Part shown: positions 7,915 through 15,902 of the stretch, one piece after another | How the letters are laid out: each line of letters begins with the position of its first letter | Numbering within the stretch: position 1 is the stretch's first letter | Virus record (IMG/VR): IMGVR_UViG_3300002144_000072 | Location: 1 to 64,000 of that record | DNA: 64,000 nt | Source of the DNA: a virus | Reading direction: 5' to 3' (one strand) | The notes under the pieces: model-generated | Seen by the model: the letters and a program-made list of their open reading frames with translations, nothing else | Told to the model about the DNA's origin: nothing | Databases searched by the model: none | Made by a program: the position numbers and the translations under genes

Positions 7915-8828
7915 AAGAACTATGGGTAGAGAAATACCGTCCTAAGAAGGTCGACGGATATGTGTTTAGAGATGCACATCAACGTAAACAAGTTGAAACT
8001 TGGATCAAAGATCAAAGCATTCCGCATCTGTTGTTAAGCGGAAGTGCAGGTATCGGTAAGACTACCCTTGCTAAAGTTCTTATTCAAGAACTAGGTATTG
8101 AAGATTTTGATTTACTAGAAATCAATGCGTCACGTACTAACAGTGTTGAAGATGTCCGTGATAAGATTACAAACTTCGTACAGATGATTCCGTTTGGTCC
8201 ATTTAAAGTTGTGCTACTTGACGAGGCTGATTACTTGAGTCCTAACGCACAGGCAGCGTTGCGTGGAGTTATGGAAGAGTATCATGCAACTTCGAGATTC
8301 ATTCTTACATGCAACTATCCTAACAGGATTATTCCAGCAATCCATAGTCGATGTCAAGGGTTCCACGTTGAACGAACTGATCATAATGAATTCACTGCCC
8401 GTGTTGCTACTATTCTTGTTGAAGAAAACATAGAGTTTGATCTTGATACACTTGACAACTATGTTAAAGTGACATATCCAGATCTCCGTAAGTGCATTAA
8501 CCTTGTGCAACAAAATGTCAATGAAGGCGTACTTGCGGCACCTAGCAAAGGTGATCAGGGTGCAGCTGACTGGAAGTTTGACATGGTCATGCTGTTTAAG
8601 GCAGGCAAAATTACAGAAGCACGTAAAATGCTATGTGGTAAAATTCGTGCAGAAGAAATGGAAGAAGTTTATCGTTGGTTGTATGACAACATCGAAATCT
8701 TCGGTACTGATGACAATCAAGATAAAGCTATACTTGTTATCAAGCAGGGCCTTGTAGATCATACAATTTGTGCAGATCCGGAAATCAACTTAGCAGCAAC
8801 ATTAGTGAGGTTAGCAAAACTTCTATGA
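7911..8828 (+). CDS. 44: Clamp loader large subunit gp44
   Basis: A 305-residue AAA+ ATPase of the RFC/gp44 family, which with gp62 opens and loads the sliding clamp gp45 at primer ends. Walker A GSAGIGKT is at residues 44-51, Walker B LLDEAD at 102-107, sensor-1 LTCNYPNRI near 132, and the SRC arginine finger at 146-148. The C-terminal collar is helical. Length is close to T4 gp44 (319). The partner gp62 is not in the window; the next gene is a ferredoxin overlapping by 4 bp. Confidence 0.9.
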   Translation: MKELWVEKYRPKKVDGYVFRDAHQRKQVETWIKDQSIPHLLLSGSAGIGKTTLAKVLIQELGIEDFDLLEINASRTNSVEDVRDKITNFVQMIPFGPFKVVLLDEADYLSPNAQAALRGVMEEYHATSRFILTCNYPNRIIPAIHSRCQGFHVERTDHNEFTARVATILVEENIEFDLDTLDNYVKVTYPDLRKCINLVQQNVNEGVLAAPSKGDQGAADWKFDMVMLFKAGKITEARKMLCGKIRAEEMEEVYRWLYDNIEIFGTDDNQDKAILVIKQGLVDHTICADPEINLAATLVRLAKLL

Positions 8829-9148
8829 CATATCTAGTCACTGATAATTGTATTAAGTGTAAACATACAGACTGTGTTAGTGTTTGTCCTGTAGACTGTT
8901 TCCACGAAGGTCCTAACTTCTTAGTAATTAATCCCGACGAGTGTATTGATTGCGGTGTATGTGTTCCTGAATGTCCGGTTGGGGCTATTGTAGCCGATAA
9001 CGATGCTAATACTGATATTGCTTTTTGGTTAGATATTAATACTAGACTAAGCAATAAATGGCCTGTTATTACTCAACAAAAAGATGCATTGCCTAACGCG
9101 GCAGAGTGGGATGGGGTACCTAACAAAATTAAACTTCTTGAAGAATGA
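8825..9148 (+). CDS. fdxA: 7Fe ferredoxin, FdxA (ferredoxin I) type
   Basis: A 107-residue soluble ferredoxin with one [3Fe-4S] and one [4Fe-4S] cluster expected. Cysteines lie at 9, 12, 17, 21, 25, 40, 43, 46 and 50, matching the pattern of Azotobacter Fd[21 protein letters not shown] and [18 protein letters not shown] are almost textbook FdxA. The C-terminal extension ending in [18 protein letters not shown] is also typical of proteobacterial FdxA. It starts in an ATGA overlap with gp44. It could carry electrons to phage or host reductases or radical SAM enzymes. Likely an acquired host gene. Confidence 0.9.
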   Translation: MTYLVTDNCIKCKHTDCVSVCPVDCFHEGPNFLVINPDECIDCGVCVPECPVGAIVADNDANTDIAFWLDINTRLSNKWPVITQQKDALPNAAEWDGVPNKIKLLEE

Positions 9149-9618
9149 CCGATAAGAAAAAGTCTAATCTAGCCAAGGGACGACACAGCTTTGATGCCGA
9201 CGTTGGTGGTACGCTAATTCCATTTTTTAATAGGAATGTATCTAAATATCCCACCGAAGCAGGCGGCCCTAACTTTGACCTAGTCCCTGTGACTAAGCAG
9301 AAAGATCTAATGATCAATCATGCTAGGATGTATGCCCAGCAAGAATATGATCGTATCATGGAACTTGTTAGTGTATTAGAAAAGCAGGCTGCACAGATTA
9401 AACGTAGATTGGATATTACAGATGCAGTACATGCTGCTGAATATGAATTTCAGCCTGTGATGGGTAAAGAGTACTGGTTGGTTTGGGATACTCGCAAAGA
9501 AAAGATGAGGCTAGTACTAGGAGGTCCTACTGATTGGTCTAGTAGTCCCCCTGATTGGTACGACTATCAAACACAAGTAAAATATATGGGCGACCACACA
9601 TGGTTGGAAATAGAATGA
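9145..9618 (+). CDS. Conserved protein, possibly DUF2452 family
   Basis: A 157-residue soluble protein, ATGA-coupled to the ferredoxin gene. It has a basic, flexible N-terminus ([20 protein letters not shown]), a helical middle ([20 protein letters not shown]) and a C-terminal segment with [20 protein letters not shown]. The layout resembles the uncharacterised bacterial DUF2452 family, from memory and not checked. Function unknown. Confidence 0.5.
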   Translation: MTDKKKSNLAKGRHSFDADVGGTLIPFFNRNVSKYPTEAGGPNFDLVPVTKQKDLMINHARMYAQQEYDRIMELVSVLEKQAAQIKRRLDITDAVHAAEYEFQPVMGKEYWLVWDTRKEKMRLVLGGPTDWSSSPPDWYDYQTQVKYMGDHTWLEIE

Positions 9619-10142
9619 AAGAAAAGTTTGTAAAATTATATATGGACTGGGCAGGACGTACTGCCGAACTCAGTCATGCTGAGAGACTACAAGTAGGCGC
9701 TGTTATCGTCAAAGATGATACTGTAATCAGCTACGGCTACAATGGTATGCCTGCAGGCTGGGACAACAATTGTGAAAATGTAGAATGGTGCAGTGCAGGT
9801 GGGTGGCTTGATCCTGAAGAGATCGAAACAGGTTGGCCATTCGAAGGTACTTACTTAGATGCTGATGGTAATGAAATGCAAGGCCGGTATCGACTAAAAA
9901 CTAAACCTGAGGTGCTTCATGCGGAAAGCAATGCGATTGCAAAATTGGCTAAGTCTACTAACAGTGGTTTGGGTGCTAGCATGTTTATTACCCATGCTCC
10001 ATGTTTGGACTGTGCCAAACTTATATACCAAAGTGGTATTAGCAGTGTTCTATATAGGAACGCTTATAGGGATACTAGTGGTATTGCGTTTTTGCAAAAG
10101 TCCGGAGTGAATGTAAAACAATTCGGAGAAGAAGAAGAATGA
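9615..10142 (+). CDS. cd: dCMP deaminase
   Basis: A 175-residue zinc enzyme of the cytidine/deoxycytidylate deaminase family, converting dCMP to dUMP for dTMP synthesis (T4 cd type). The zinc motif is HAE at 102-104 and PCLDC at 129-133. An N-terminal helix carrying RTAELSHAERLQVGAVIVK is typical. Residues about 54-97 form the insert seen between strands in phage dCMP deaminases. I start at the ATG at 9615, which overlaps the previous stop as ATGA. Regulation by dCTP/dTTP as in T4 is possible but not visible. Confidence 0.85.
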   Translation: MKEKFVKLYMDWAGRTAELSHAERLQVGAVIVKDDTVISYGYNGMPAGWDNNCENVEWCSAGGWLDPEEIETGWPFEGTYLDADGNEMQGRYRLKTKPEVLHAESNAIAKLAKSTNSGLGASMFITHAPCLDCAKLIYQSGISSVLYRNAYRDTSGIAFLQKSGVNVKQFGEEEE

Positions 10143-10381
10143 GTGCAAGATATATGATCGTTAGCTATTATCAACAAGCCAACGGCAAATGGGACGAAAT
10201 CACTGAATTTAAAAACAGCATAAAGATGAAGCACACTCAGACCGCCAAGGTCATCTTAGACTTCAAAGAAAAGAAATGTGTTAAAAACTTACTTAACCCC
10301 AATGCTGGCTATGAGGATATGCTCGAATTTTACAAGCGGATGATAGGGGATCGGTTGACCCCCCATCTCCCTAAAGATTAA
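10139..10381 (+). CDS. Conserved small protein of unknown function
   Basis: An 80-residue basic protein, ATGA-coupled to dCMP deaminase, starting SARYMIVSYYQQANGKWDEI and containing a VILDFKEKKCVKNLL segment. It closes the early operon. Its TAA overlaps the stop codon of the convergent phoH gene (shared TTAA). No function recognised. Confidence 0.5.
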   Translation: MSARYMIVSYYQQANGKWDEITEFKNSIKMKHTQTAKVILDFKEKKCVKNLLNPNAGYEDMLEFYKRMIGDRLTPHLPKD

Positions 10382-11118
10382 GTGTCGCCGTAGATTGCTA
10401 GTATCTCCTTTACTGCTTCATGACGTTCTACATCCTGTACATCAAATTGTACTAGGTCAACGTATTGATGTCCTTCAAAATTACGATAAAGTCCTAAAAA
10501 CTCTAACAGTCCATTATTGCTAGGACGATCAGCTTGTTGTAGGTCTCCTGTGACTACCATCTTGCTGTCTGTTCCTAGACGAGTTAACAACATCTTCATC
10601 TGGCTAGGTGTTGTGTTTTGCATCTCGTCTGCAATAACTACTGCATTTTTAAATGTTCTACCACGCATATATGCTAAAGGACTGGTTTCGATTACTCCTT
10701 CTCTTACAAAGTTTTCGATTTCTCTAGCATTAAAGTTTTCGGCGAGTACATCAAAAATTGGTCTCGTCCATGGCGCCATCTTTTCATTTAAGTCGCCTGG
10801 TAGGAAACCGTGTTCCTCGTCTACTGATACAGCTGGTCGCGTTATGATGATTTTTTCAGCTGCGCCACTCTTTAATTGATCCACTGCCCACTGAACAGCC
10901 AACATGGTTTTGCCGGTACCCGCGGGCCCTATTGCAAATACTATCATTTTATTGGGATCATTCAGTTTGAATAAGTAAGTCTCTTGACTTAAATTCTTAG
11001 GATAGATTTGAACTCGTTTTCTTTTATCGTTCAATCTGCGGTCAATATTTATAACGTTGCTGTCAAAACGTGGGTCATATTGCTCTTTTCGCTGCACTTG
11101 CGCTCTTTTTCGCTTCAT
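10378..11118 (-). CDS. phoH: PhoH-like P-loop ATPase
   Basis: A 246-residue PhoH-family ATPase. Walker A GPAGTGKT is at residues 64-71 and Walker B VVIADEMQN near 160-168, with TGDLQQ as the following conserved motif. The N-terminal 60 residues are basic. PhoH is very common in marine phages; the host gene belongs to the phosphate-starvation regulon, but the phage role is unresolved (RNA-related helicase activity has been suggested for the family). It is the only minus-strand gene in the first 44 kb, with AGGAGGG about 14 nt before its ATG. Confidence 0.9.
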   Translation of the reverse strand: MKRKRAQVQRKEQYDPRFDSNVINIDRRLNDKRKRVQIYPKNLSQETYLFKLNDPNKMIVFAIGPAGTGKTMLAVQWAVDQLKSGAAEKIIITRPAVSVDEEHGFLPGDLNEKMAPWTRPIFDVLAENFNAREIENFVREGVIETSPLAYMRGRTFKNAVVIADEMQNTTPSQMKMLLTRLGTDSKMVVTGDLQQADRPSNNGLLEFLGLYRNFEGHQYVDLVQFDVQDVERHEAVKEILAIYGDT

Positions 11119-11148
11119 ATAAGGCTTTCCCTCCTAGTATTGTGCTGG

Positions 11149-11177
11149 ATCGGACCCTAAGTTCACTAGTGTCCGAT
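11149..11177 (-). promoter_or_regulatory. Inverted repeat in the phoH leader
   Basis: ATCGGAC (11149-11155) and GTCCGAT (11171-11177) form a possible 7-bp stem with a 15-nt loop, in the 146-bp divergent gap upstream of phoH. It could be an RNA hairpin or an operator. I see no convincing sigma70 promoter here. Confidence 0.3.
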
Positions 11178-11188
11178 ACCCGAACACA

Positions 11189-11203
11189 ACTGTATTTAAC
11201 AGT
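11189..11203. promoter_or_regulatory. 15-bp palindrome ACTGT-ATTTA-ACAGT
   Basis: A perfect 5-bp inverted repeat around an AT core in the divergent phoH gap. On the minus strand the core reads GTTAAATA, two mismatches from TATAAATA. It may be an operator, or a weak late-type promoter for phoH. Confidence 0.3.
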
Positions 11204-11240
11204 CTAGAGGAAATGATATATGTTATGTTTAAATTTCCGC

Positions 11241-11248
11241 GATAAATA
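11241..11248 (+). promoter_or_regulatory. Late-type promoter box GATAAATA
   Basis: Seven of eight bases of the T4 late box TATAAATA, 16 bp before the ATG at 11265, with a GGAG ribosome site between. Predicted start about 11254. Confidence 0.45.
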
Positions 11249-11264
11249 CAAATGGAGATTAATC

Positions 11265-11795
11265 ATGGCAGATATTAAAGATATTATTACAAACATCGAA
11301 CAAATTTACGGCTCTAATAACAGCCTAGGTTTGCTCAAAGATTTCGAACGTGTTATCGACGAACTAGATGTGTACGTCTACGATAACTGGCTGGACGGCG
11401 AACTAGTTAGTGGTCCGTACGAAAGCCGGTACTTTGTTGAATGTACTTTTATGTGGCCTGAAGATAAGATGCCTGAACCCAAAGGTGGTCAGCGTCTATT
11501 AGAATACGGATGTAAAGTACAAGTCGCTGAAGACATGTTGTCAGTTGTAAGGAAAATTAAGAAGCCAGAAGACATACGTCCTGGCACTAAAAAAGGAAAG
11601 ATTGATCACAAGAAAGTTTGGATGATCAAAATCAAGATGCCAAAGAAGTTAATGAAAGATATTAACCGTGGCTACACAGAATTAGATAAGAACAAGATTG
11701 AAGATATTGTTAGCTCATCCGGAGTTAACGCACATATTGATCCAGCAGAACAACAAGCACAGGAGATGGCAAATGCAGAACAACCAGCAGCTTGA
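11265..11795 (+). CDS. Conserved protein of unknown function
   Basis: A 176-residue soluble protein. The ATG at 11265 (TGGAGATTAATC before it) is preferred over an in-frame ATG at 11220, because the late-type box lies between them. Features are an N-terminal helix, an aromatic and acidic middle (YVYDNWLDGELVSGPYESRY) and a basic stretch with KVWMIKIKMPKKL. It has no catalytic motif. It precedes, with a short overlap, another unknown and the endolysin gene, so it may be late. Confidence 0.55.
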   Translation: MADIKDIITNIEQIYGSNNSLGLLKDFERVIDELDVYVYDNWLDGELVSGPYESRYFVECTFMWPEDKMPEPKGGQRLLEYGCKVQVAEDMLSVVRKIKKPEDIRPGTKKGKIDHKKVWMIKIKMPKKLMKDINRGYTELDKNKIEDIVSSSGVNAHIDPAEQQAQEMANAEQPAA

Positions 11796-12510
11796 TGAAG
11801 GACTTCGTCCTATGGACCTACAAGAAATGGTCCACTCCGTTTTTGAAATTGACAGCTTTAAGTCCAAGATGGGCGAAGACCGAGATGTTTGTGTTGTAAG
11901 TTTCAAAGTTAAAGATCGTAGTCCTGCCAAGGACATGATGGAATTCATTGAGAAAGGATATCCGTTTGTTTTAGATGCTGATATTAGTTCAGGTGAGGAC
12001 AACAAAGGTGAATATTCTGTTTTCGTTGAAATGTCTAGGACTCCGCAGTTATCAGAAAACATCAAAGACTTGATGTACGGTGTGACTAAGTTAACTGGTA
12101 TCGAGGGTTTCAAATTTAAATATTATAAAGAGTCTCAAGTACACGAAGCAACAGGTGAAAATCTTTCACAACATATTCCTTCCACAGCCAATGCTTACGA
12201 TGGATTTGTTAATAAAATGAAAGTTGAAAGTGTTAAATCATTTTTCAATAAAACATTAATGGACAGTCTAAGTCTAGATAACGATATTATTACTATTCAC
12301 AAACCGTTTGACAAACAAGTTAAGCTGCGGTGGCTAAGTGAGCAGGATCCTCAGGCAGTGGTAGAAGGTGCCATGGACTTAGACGAAACAGCTACCGCTG
12401 AAATGTTTTGGTTAACTAAAGTATTAGGTGACTACAACATTAGCAAGTTTGGAAATAAGTTTCTATTCACAAACGGTGATAGAGCTATGTTATTACAAAG
12501 GACAGAATAA
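11773..12510 (+). CDS. Conserved protein of unknown function
   Basis: A 245-residue soluble protein starting at an ATG with AGGAG 8 nt upstream, overlapping the previous gene in another frame by 23 bp. It contains MVHSVFEIDSFKSKMGEDRD near the start, an acidic middle, and ends directly at the endolysin start. Alpha/beta composition, no transmembrane segment. Family not recognised. Confidence 0.55.
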   Translation: MQNNQQLDEGLRPMDLQEMVHSVFEIDSFKSKMGEDRDVCVVSFKVKDRSPAKDMMEFIEKGYPFVLDADISSGEDNKGEYSVFVEMSRTPQLSENIKDLMYGVTKLTGIEGFKFKYYKESQVHEATGENLSQHIPSTANAYDGFVNKMKVESVKSFFNKTLMDSLSLDNDIITIHKPFDKQVKLRWLSEQDPQAVVEGAMDLDETATAEMFWLTKVLGDYNISKFGNKFLFTNGDRAMLLQRTE

Positions 12511-13358
12511 TGAGTGCAGAACATTTTAAATTTACATTCACAAAAGACCAAATCAGAGATCTAATCAAAACAGAATCAGATGCTTGGTATGAAGCAATGT
12601 GTGAGGTGTTGCCACTGTGGCAAATTGATACACCTGCTCGTGTTGCAGGATTCATCGCACAATGCGGCCACGAAAGTGCTGGGTTTAAAGTTTTAACAGA
12701 AAACTTAAATTATAGTGCTGACGGGTTAAACAAAATATTTCCAAAGTATTTTGTTAAAGCAGGGCGTGATGCTCAAGCATACAATCGTCAACCAGAAAAG
12801 ATTGCCAATGTAGTTTATGCAGGACGCATGGACAACGGTGATGAAGCAAGTGGTGATGGTTGGAGATTCCGTGGCGGCGGCTTGATCCAATTAACTGGTC
12901 GTCACAACTATACAAAATTCGCTGCTGCTATGAAGATGAACTTAGAAGAAGCCTGTGAATATGTTCGTACTAAGAAAGGCGCACTTGACAGTGCTTGCTG
13001 GTTCTGGGACGAGAACAATATCAATCAGTACTGCGATAGTGGCGACATTATTACTATGACCAAGCGTATCAATGGTGGTACTATTGGATTAGAAGATCGT
13101 AAGCAACATTGGGAACATGCTCTGCATGTGTTTGATCCTCATTGGACTGCGCCTGCAGAACCTGCATTAGTTTTAGAAACTGTTCGTAAAGGATCTAAGG
13201 GCCCCGTAGTAAAAAAGATGCAAGAGGCTTTGGGCTTGAACGCAGATGGAGATTTTGGTCCTGGAACCGAAAAAGCACTGATGGCGTGGCAAACAGCACA
13301 AGGCCTAACAGCCGATGGTATAGCTGGTCCAAAGACTCTGGGAAAACTACTAGGATAA
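12510..13358 (+). CDS. GH19 endolysin with peptidoglycan-binding domain
   Basis: A 282-residue cell-wall hydrolase. The N-terminal 210 residues form a GH19 (chitinase/lysozyme-like) domain with the catalytic-Glu segment FIAQCGHESAGFKVLTENLN and the substrate-binding block WRFRGGGLIQLTGRHNY. The last 65 residues are a PG_binding_1 domain (VRKGSKGPVVKKMQEALGLN, then ADGDFGPGTEKAL). It has no signal peptide, so a holin or membrane lesion is needed for release. It begins the lysis cassette, 2 bp before the spanin gene. Confidence 0.88.
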   Translation: MSAEHFKFTFTKDQIRDLIKTESDAWYEAMCEVLPLWQIDTPARVAGFIAQCGHESAGFKVLTENLNYSADGLNKIFPKYFVKAGRDAQAYNRQPEKIANVVYAGRMDNGDEASGDGWRFRGGGLIQLTGRHNYTKFAAAMKMNLEEACEYVRTKKGALDSACWFWDENNINQYCDSGDIITMTKRINGGTIGLEDRKQHWEHALHVFDPHWTAPAEPALVLETVRKGSKGPVVKKMQEALGLNADGDFGPGTEKALMAWQTAQGLTADGIAGPKTLGKLLG

Positions 13359-13360
13359 CA

Positions 13361-13783
13361 ATGTTTAGCTCTATTAAAATCGCATTGGCGTTATTTGTTC
13401 TTGCATCTGCAGGAGCAGGATATATGTATGTAAAAAAGATTGAGGGTGACTTACAGACTGCAAGAGAAAACGTTGCTAAGATGGAAGTTGCTATACAAGT
13501 TAGCGAAGCAAGTATTAAGATGATGGAAACAGATATCAAGCGTACAAGCGAGCTTAACATGCAGTTGCAAGGCGATTTACAGAAAGCAGAGAAGTATGGG
13601 GATGAACTTCGTGCTACTCTACAGAAGCACAACCTAACTATGCTGGCTCTAAAAAAGCCTGCTATGATCGAACAAAGGATGCAAGATGCAACTACTAAGA
13701 TTTGGGCTGACATCACTACTGATACTGACCCTAGCAGGGTGCAGTCTCCTGCGCCCGGAAGCAAAAGTAATAACGGTAACTAA
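13361..13783 (+). CDS. Inner-membrane spanin (Rz-like)
   Basis: A 140-residue protein with an N-terminal membrane anchor (about residues 5-22, ALALFVLASAGAGYMYV) followed by a long periplasmic coiled coil rich in Glu, Lys, Met and Leu. That is the i-spanin layout. The ATG at 13361 lies 2 bp after the endolysin stop. The o-spanin gene starts inside it in the +1 frame. The spanin pair fuses inner and outer membranes in the last step of Gram-negative lysis. Confidence 0.8.
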   Translation: MFSSIKIALALFVLASAGAGYMYVKKIEGDLQTARENVAKMEVAIQVSEASIKMMETDIKRTSELNMQLQGDLQKAEKYGDELRATLQKHNLTMLALKKPAMIEQRMQDATTKIWADITTDTDPSRVQSPAPGSKSNNGN

Positions 13784-14063
13784 TACTGTAAAAACTACAG
13801 TGCCTCCGGCTGCAAGGCCTAAGCCTGTACAGATGAACAATATTAAAATCTATGTTGTTAATAAAGACAACTATGATCTGTTCGTTGAAGAATTCACTAA
13901 GAAAAATGGTGAACTAGTATATATTGCTATTAGTGTTAAAGACTATGAAAATTTATCGTTAAACATAGCAGAGCTAAGAAGATATCTTAATCAACAAAAA
14001 GAAATAATTGTTTATTACGAAGAAGCAACTAAAGCAGAAGACATAAAACCAATATCTAAATAA
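13686..14063 (+). CDS. Outer-membrane spanin lipoprotein (Rz1-like)
   Basis: A 125-residue lipoprotein. The signal peptide LLRFGLTSLLILTLAGC ends in a lipobox LAGC with the lipidated Cys at residue 19. A short Pro-rich stretch (TTVPPAARPKP) follows, then a soluble alpha/beta domain, which is longer than the lambda Rz1 tail. The gene starts within the i-spanin gene (98-bp overlap, +1 frame) behind an AAGGA site. This overlapped layout supports the spanin assignment. Confidence 0.8.
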   Translation: MQLLRFGLTSLLILTLAGCSLLRPEAKVITVTNTVKTTVPPAARPKPVQMNNIKIYVVNKDNYDLFVEEFTKKNGELVYIAISVKDYENLSLNIAELRRYLNQQKEIIVYYEEATKAEDIKPISK

Positions 14064-14066
14064 ATA
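14058..14066 (+). promoter_or_regulatory. Late-type promoter box AATAAATA
   Basis: Seven of eight bases of TATAAATA (14059-14066), overlapping the o-spanin stop and 25 bp before the ATG at 14092. Predicted start about 14072, leaving a leader with AGGAG. Confidence 0.4.
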
Positions 14067-14091
14067 TTTAAGTTAGCATAGGAGCGAAGTT

Positions 14092-14499
14092 ATGCCTAGA
14101 TTAGATCCTTCAGATTTACAAAGTCCAACACCGGTAGCTGCACCTGCGGCGGCGGCCTCTCCTGTAGCAACATCGCAAACAGGAGCGTTATCACAAATGA
14201 GCATTCAAATACCAGAAACCCCAACAGCAGGCGATAGTCCGTTAAACTCGTCAGCTGTAATGAAAGACGTCGAAGGCAACCCATTTAAAAAATGGATTTA
14301 TCTAGCAGCAGCAGTTGATAGCTGGAGGATTTGGCCAAGGGCATTTATGAGTATATACATTATTTTAGTATACAAAGTTGTGACTTGGTTTATGACTGTA
14401 CCAACACCTAATCTAGAACAATCTGGATTAGTATCAATTATTGTTGGTGCTGGTGCAGCATGGTTTGGTTTATACTTAGGTAGTTCACCAAGAAAATAA
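14092..14499 (+). CDS. Membrane protein, candidate holin
   Basis: A 135-residue protein with a Pro/Ala/Ser-rich hydrophilic N-terminus (about 65 residues) and two hydrophobic helices near residues 82-102 (AFMSIYIILVYKVVTWFM) and 110-130 (LVSIIVGAGAAWFGLYLG), ending in a short basic tail SSPRK. The position at the end of the endolysin-spanin cassette and just before a terminator suggests a holin. There is no sequence proof. AGGAG precedes the ATG. Confidence 0.55.
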   Translation: MPRLDPSDLQSPTPVAAPAAAASPVATSQTGALSQMSIQIPETPTAGDSPLNSSAVMKDVEGNPFKKWIYLAAAVDSWRIWPRAFMSIYIILVYKVVTWFMTVPTPNLEQSGLVSIIVGAGAAWFGLYLGSSPRK

Positions 14500-14532
14500 A
14501 AATTTTTACTGAGTTAAAAATAAACTTAAATA

Positions 14533-14561
14533 AAAGGACTGCTTGACACAGTCCTTTTTTT
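14533..14561 (+). terminator. Rho-independent terminator ending the lysis cassette
   Basis: Stem AAAGGACTG (14533-14541) pairs with CAGTCCTTT (14549-14557), with a 7-nt loop CTTGACA, followed by an unbroken T-run to 14561. The loop contains the complete TTGACA -35 box of the dnaJ promoter. Confidence 0.85.
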
Positions 14562-14571
14562 ATTGTATAAT
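14543..14571 (+). promoter_or_regulatory. Perfect sigma70 promoter overlapping the terminator
   Basis: TTGACA (14543-14548, inside the terminator loop), 17 nt, TATAAT (14566-14571). With -10 at -12 to -7, +1 falls on 14578, the A of the dnaJ-like ATG, so the mRNA would be leaderless. There is no ribosome site upstream of that ATG. Confidence 0.8.
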
Positions 14572-14577
14572 GATACT

Positions 14578-15417
14578 ATGGATTATTACTCTACACTCGG
14601 ATTAACACGTGGCGCATCAGACGCCGATATCAAGAAAGCATATCGCACTATGGCGATGAAGCATCATCCCGACAGGGGTGGTGATGAACAAAAATTTAAA
14701 GAAATTGCAACGGCATACGAAGCATTAACTGATCCCCAGAAAAGACATATCATTGATATGGGTGGTGATCCTAATGCACAACCCGGTCGAAACAATCCCA
14801 ATCAAGGCAATCCATTTGAATTTCACTTTGGCACAGGTAATATGGAAGACATATTCAACAACTTTGGCTTTAGTGGGTTCAATCGAAATCTTCGTAAGAA
14901 TAAATCATTGAATATTTCTGTAGAAATTACTCTAGAAGAAGTATTAACTGGCAAAGACATTGCAGCAGAGCTAGGGCTTCCGACCGGTAGGAAGAAGATG
15001 ATTAATATTCAAATACCCCCGGGTATAGAACACGGTCAACAAATTCGATATGAAGGTATGGGAGATAATGCAATACCTAATCTGATGCCAGGAGATCTTA
15101 TAGTTAATGTGAATGTGCTTCCTCATAGATCTTTTAAAAGAGAGGGCACGTCATTAACTATCGATAAAGAAATCAATGCATGGGATGCTATTCTCGGAAC
15201 ATCCATAGAGATAAAAACACTGGGCGGAAAATCACTGTCGGTTAACTTACCGCAAGGCACACAGCCTGATACTACATTTAGAATACCAGACGAAGGATTG
15301 CCAGATATGAGAACTAGACGAAGAGGTAATCTTCTTATTAAAATTAAAGTTAAAATCCCGAAAGATTTAACTCAAGCACAGTTAGAAAAAATTCAACAGG
15401 TGCAACATGGAATTTAA
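14578..15417 (+). CDS. DnaJ-like co-chaperone (zinc-finger-less, CbpA type)
   Basis: A 279-residue class B J-protein that would stimulate host DnaK. The J domain (1-65) has HPD at residues 30-32, followed by a Gly/Phe-rich linker (about 66-105, NPFEFHFGTGNMEDIFNNFG) and two C-terminal beta domains (ISVEITLEEVLTGKDI, and GEGLPD-like PDEGLPDMRTRRRGNLLIKI). There are no cysteines, so no zinc finger. It is co-transcribed with deformylase and ClpA. The start is the ATG placed on the predicted +1; an upstream in-frame TTG lies within the promoter. Confidence 0.88.
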   Translation: MDYYSTLGLTRGASDADIKKAYRTMAMKHHPDRGGDEQKFKEIATAYEALTDPQKRHIIDMGGDPNAQPGRNNPNQGNPFEFHFGTGNMEDIFNNFGFSGFNRNLRKNKSLNISVEITLEEVLTGKDIAAELGLPTGRKKMINIQIPPGIEHGQQIRYEGMGDNAIPNLMPGDLIVNVNVLPHRSFKREGTSLTIDKEINAWDAILGTSIEIKTLGGKSLSVNLPQGTQPDTTFRIPDEGLPDMRTRRRGNLLIKIKVKIPKDLTQAQLEKIQQVQHGI

Positions 15418-15901
15418 ACTAGGACCGCACAATTCTTTAGTAGAACAAAGTACTCCTTGGGACTTTGCAAGTGATATCGGTGCAAAAGATCTAGAAAAAC
15501 AAATGTGTTCTTTTATGATCGAAGCAAAAGGCATAGGGCTTGCTGCTAATCAATTAGGATTAACTAAGCAAGTATTCGTTATGGGCAGCTATAGTATAGC
15601 GGGCTTTCCAGAACCGTTCGCCTTGTTTAATCCTAAGATACTAGAAGCAAGCAAAGAAGAAGTTCTAGACGAAGAAGGTTGTCTTAGCTATCCGGGATTG
15701 TTTTTAAAAGTAAAACGTCCTAGCTGGATAATTGTAGAATATCAAAACAGCAACGGTGATACTATCGAAGCCAAGTTTGATGGATACTTAGCAAAGTGCT
15801 TTCAGCATGAGTTAGATCACCTAAACGGCATCTGCTTTGTTGACAAAGTAGGTCAAGTGAAGTTAAAATTAGCTATGAAGAAACTTAGGAAAAACAAATA
15901 A
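15407..15901 (+). CDS. def: Peptide deformylase
   Basis: A 164-residue metalloenzyme removing the formyl group from nascent N-terminal Met. All three motifs are intact: GIGLAANQ (42-49), EGCLSYPG (90-97, metal ligand C92) and QHELDHLNG (133-141, ligands H134 and H138, catalytic E135). It lacks a C-terminal extension, like phage and organellar deformylases. It overlaps the dnaJ-like gene by 11 bp. Cyanophage deformylases are thought to help synthesis of host-derived proteins during infection; the role here is inferred. Confidence 0.92.
   Translation: MEFKLGPHNSLVEQSTPWDFASDIGAKDLEKQMCSFMIEAKGIGLAANQLGLTKQVFVMGSYSIAGFPEPFALFNPKILEASKEEVLDEEGCLSYPGLFLKVKRPSWIIVEYQNSNGDTIEAKFDGYLAKCFQHELDHLNGICFVDKVGQVKLKLAMKKLRKNK
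15840..15869 (+). promoter_or_regulatory. Possible sigma70 promoter before clpA
   Basis: TTGACA (15840-15845), 18 nt, TAAAAT (15864-15869), at the 3' end of def. Predicted start about 15876, 27 nt before the ClpA-like ATG. It would allow clpA expression separate from dnaJ. Confidence 0.4.
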
Positions 15902-15902
15902 T

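Noticed and set aside
13195-13764. 189-codon minus-strand open frame over the lysis genes
   Set aside because: It conflicts with endolysin and both spanin frames, which have strong motif support.
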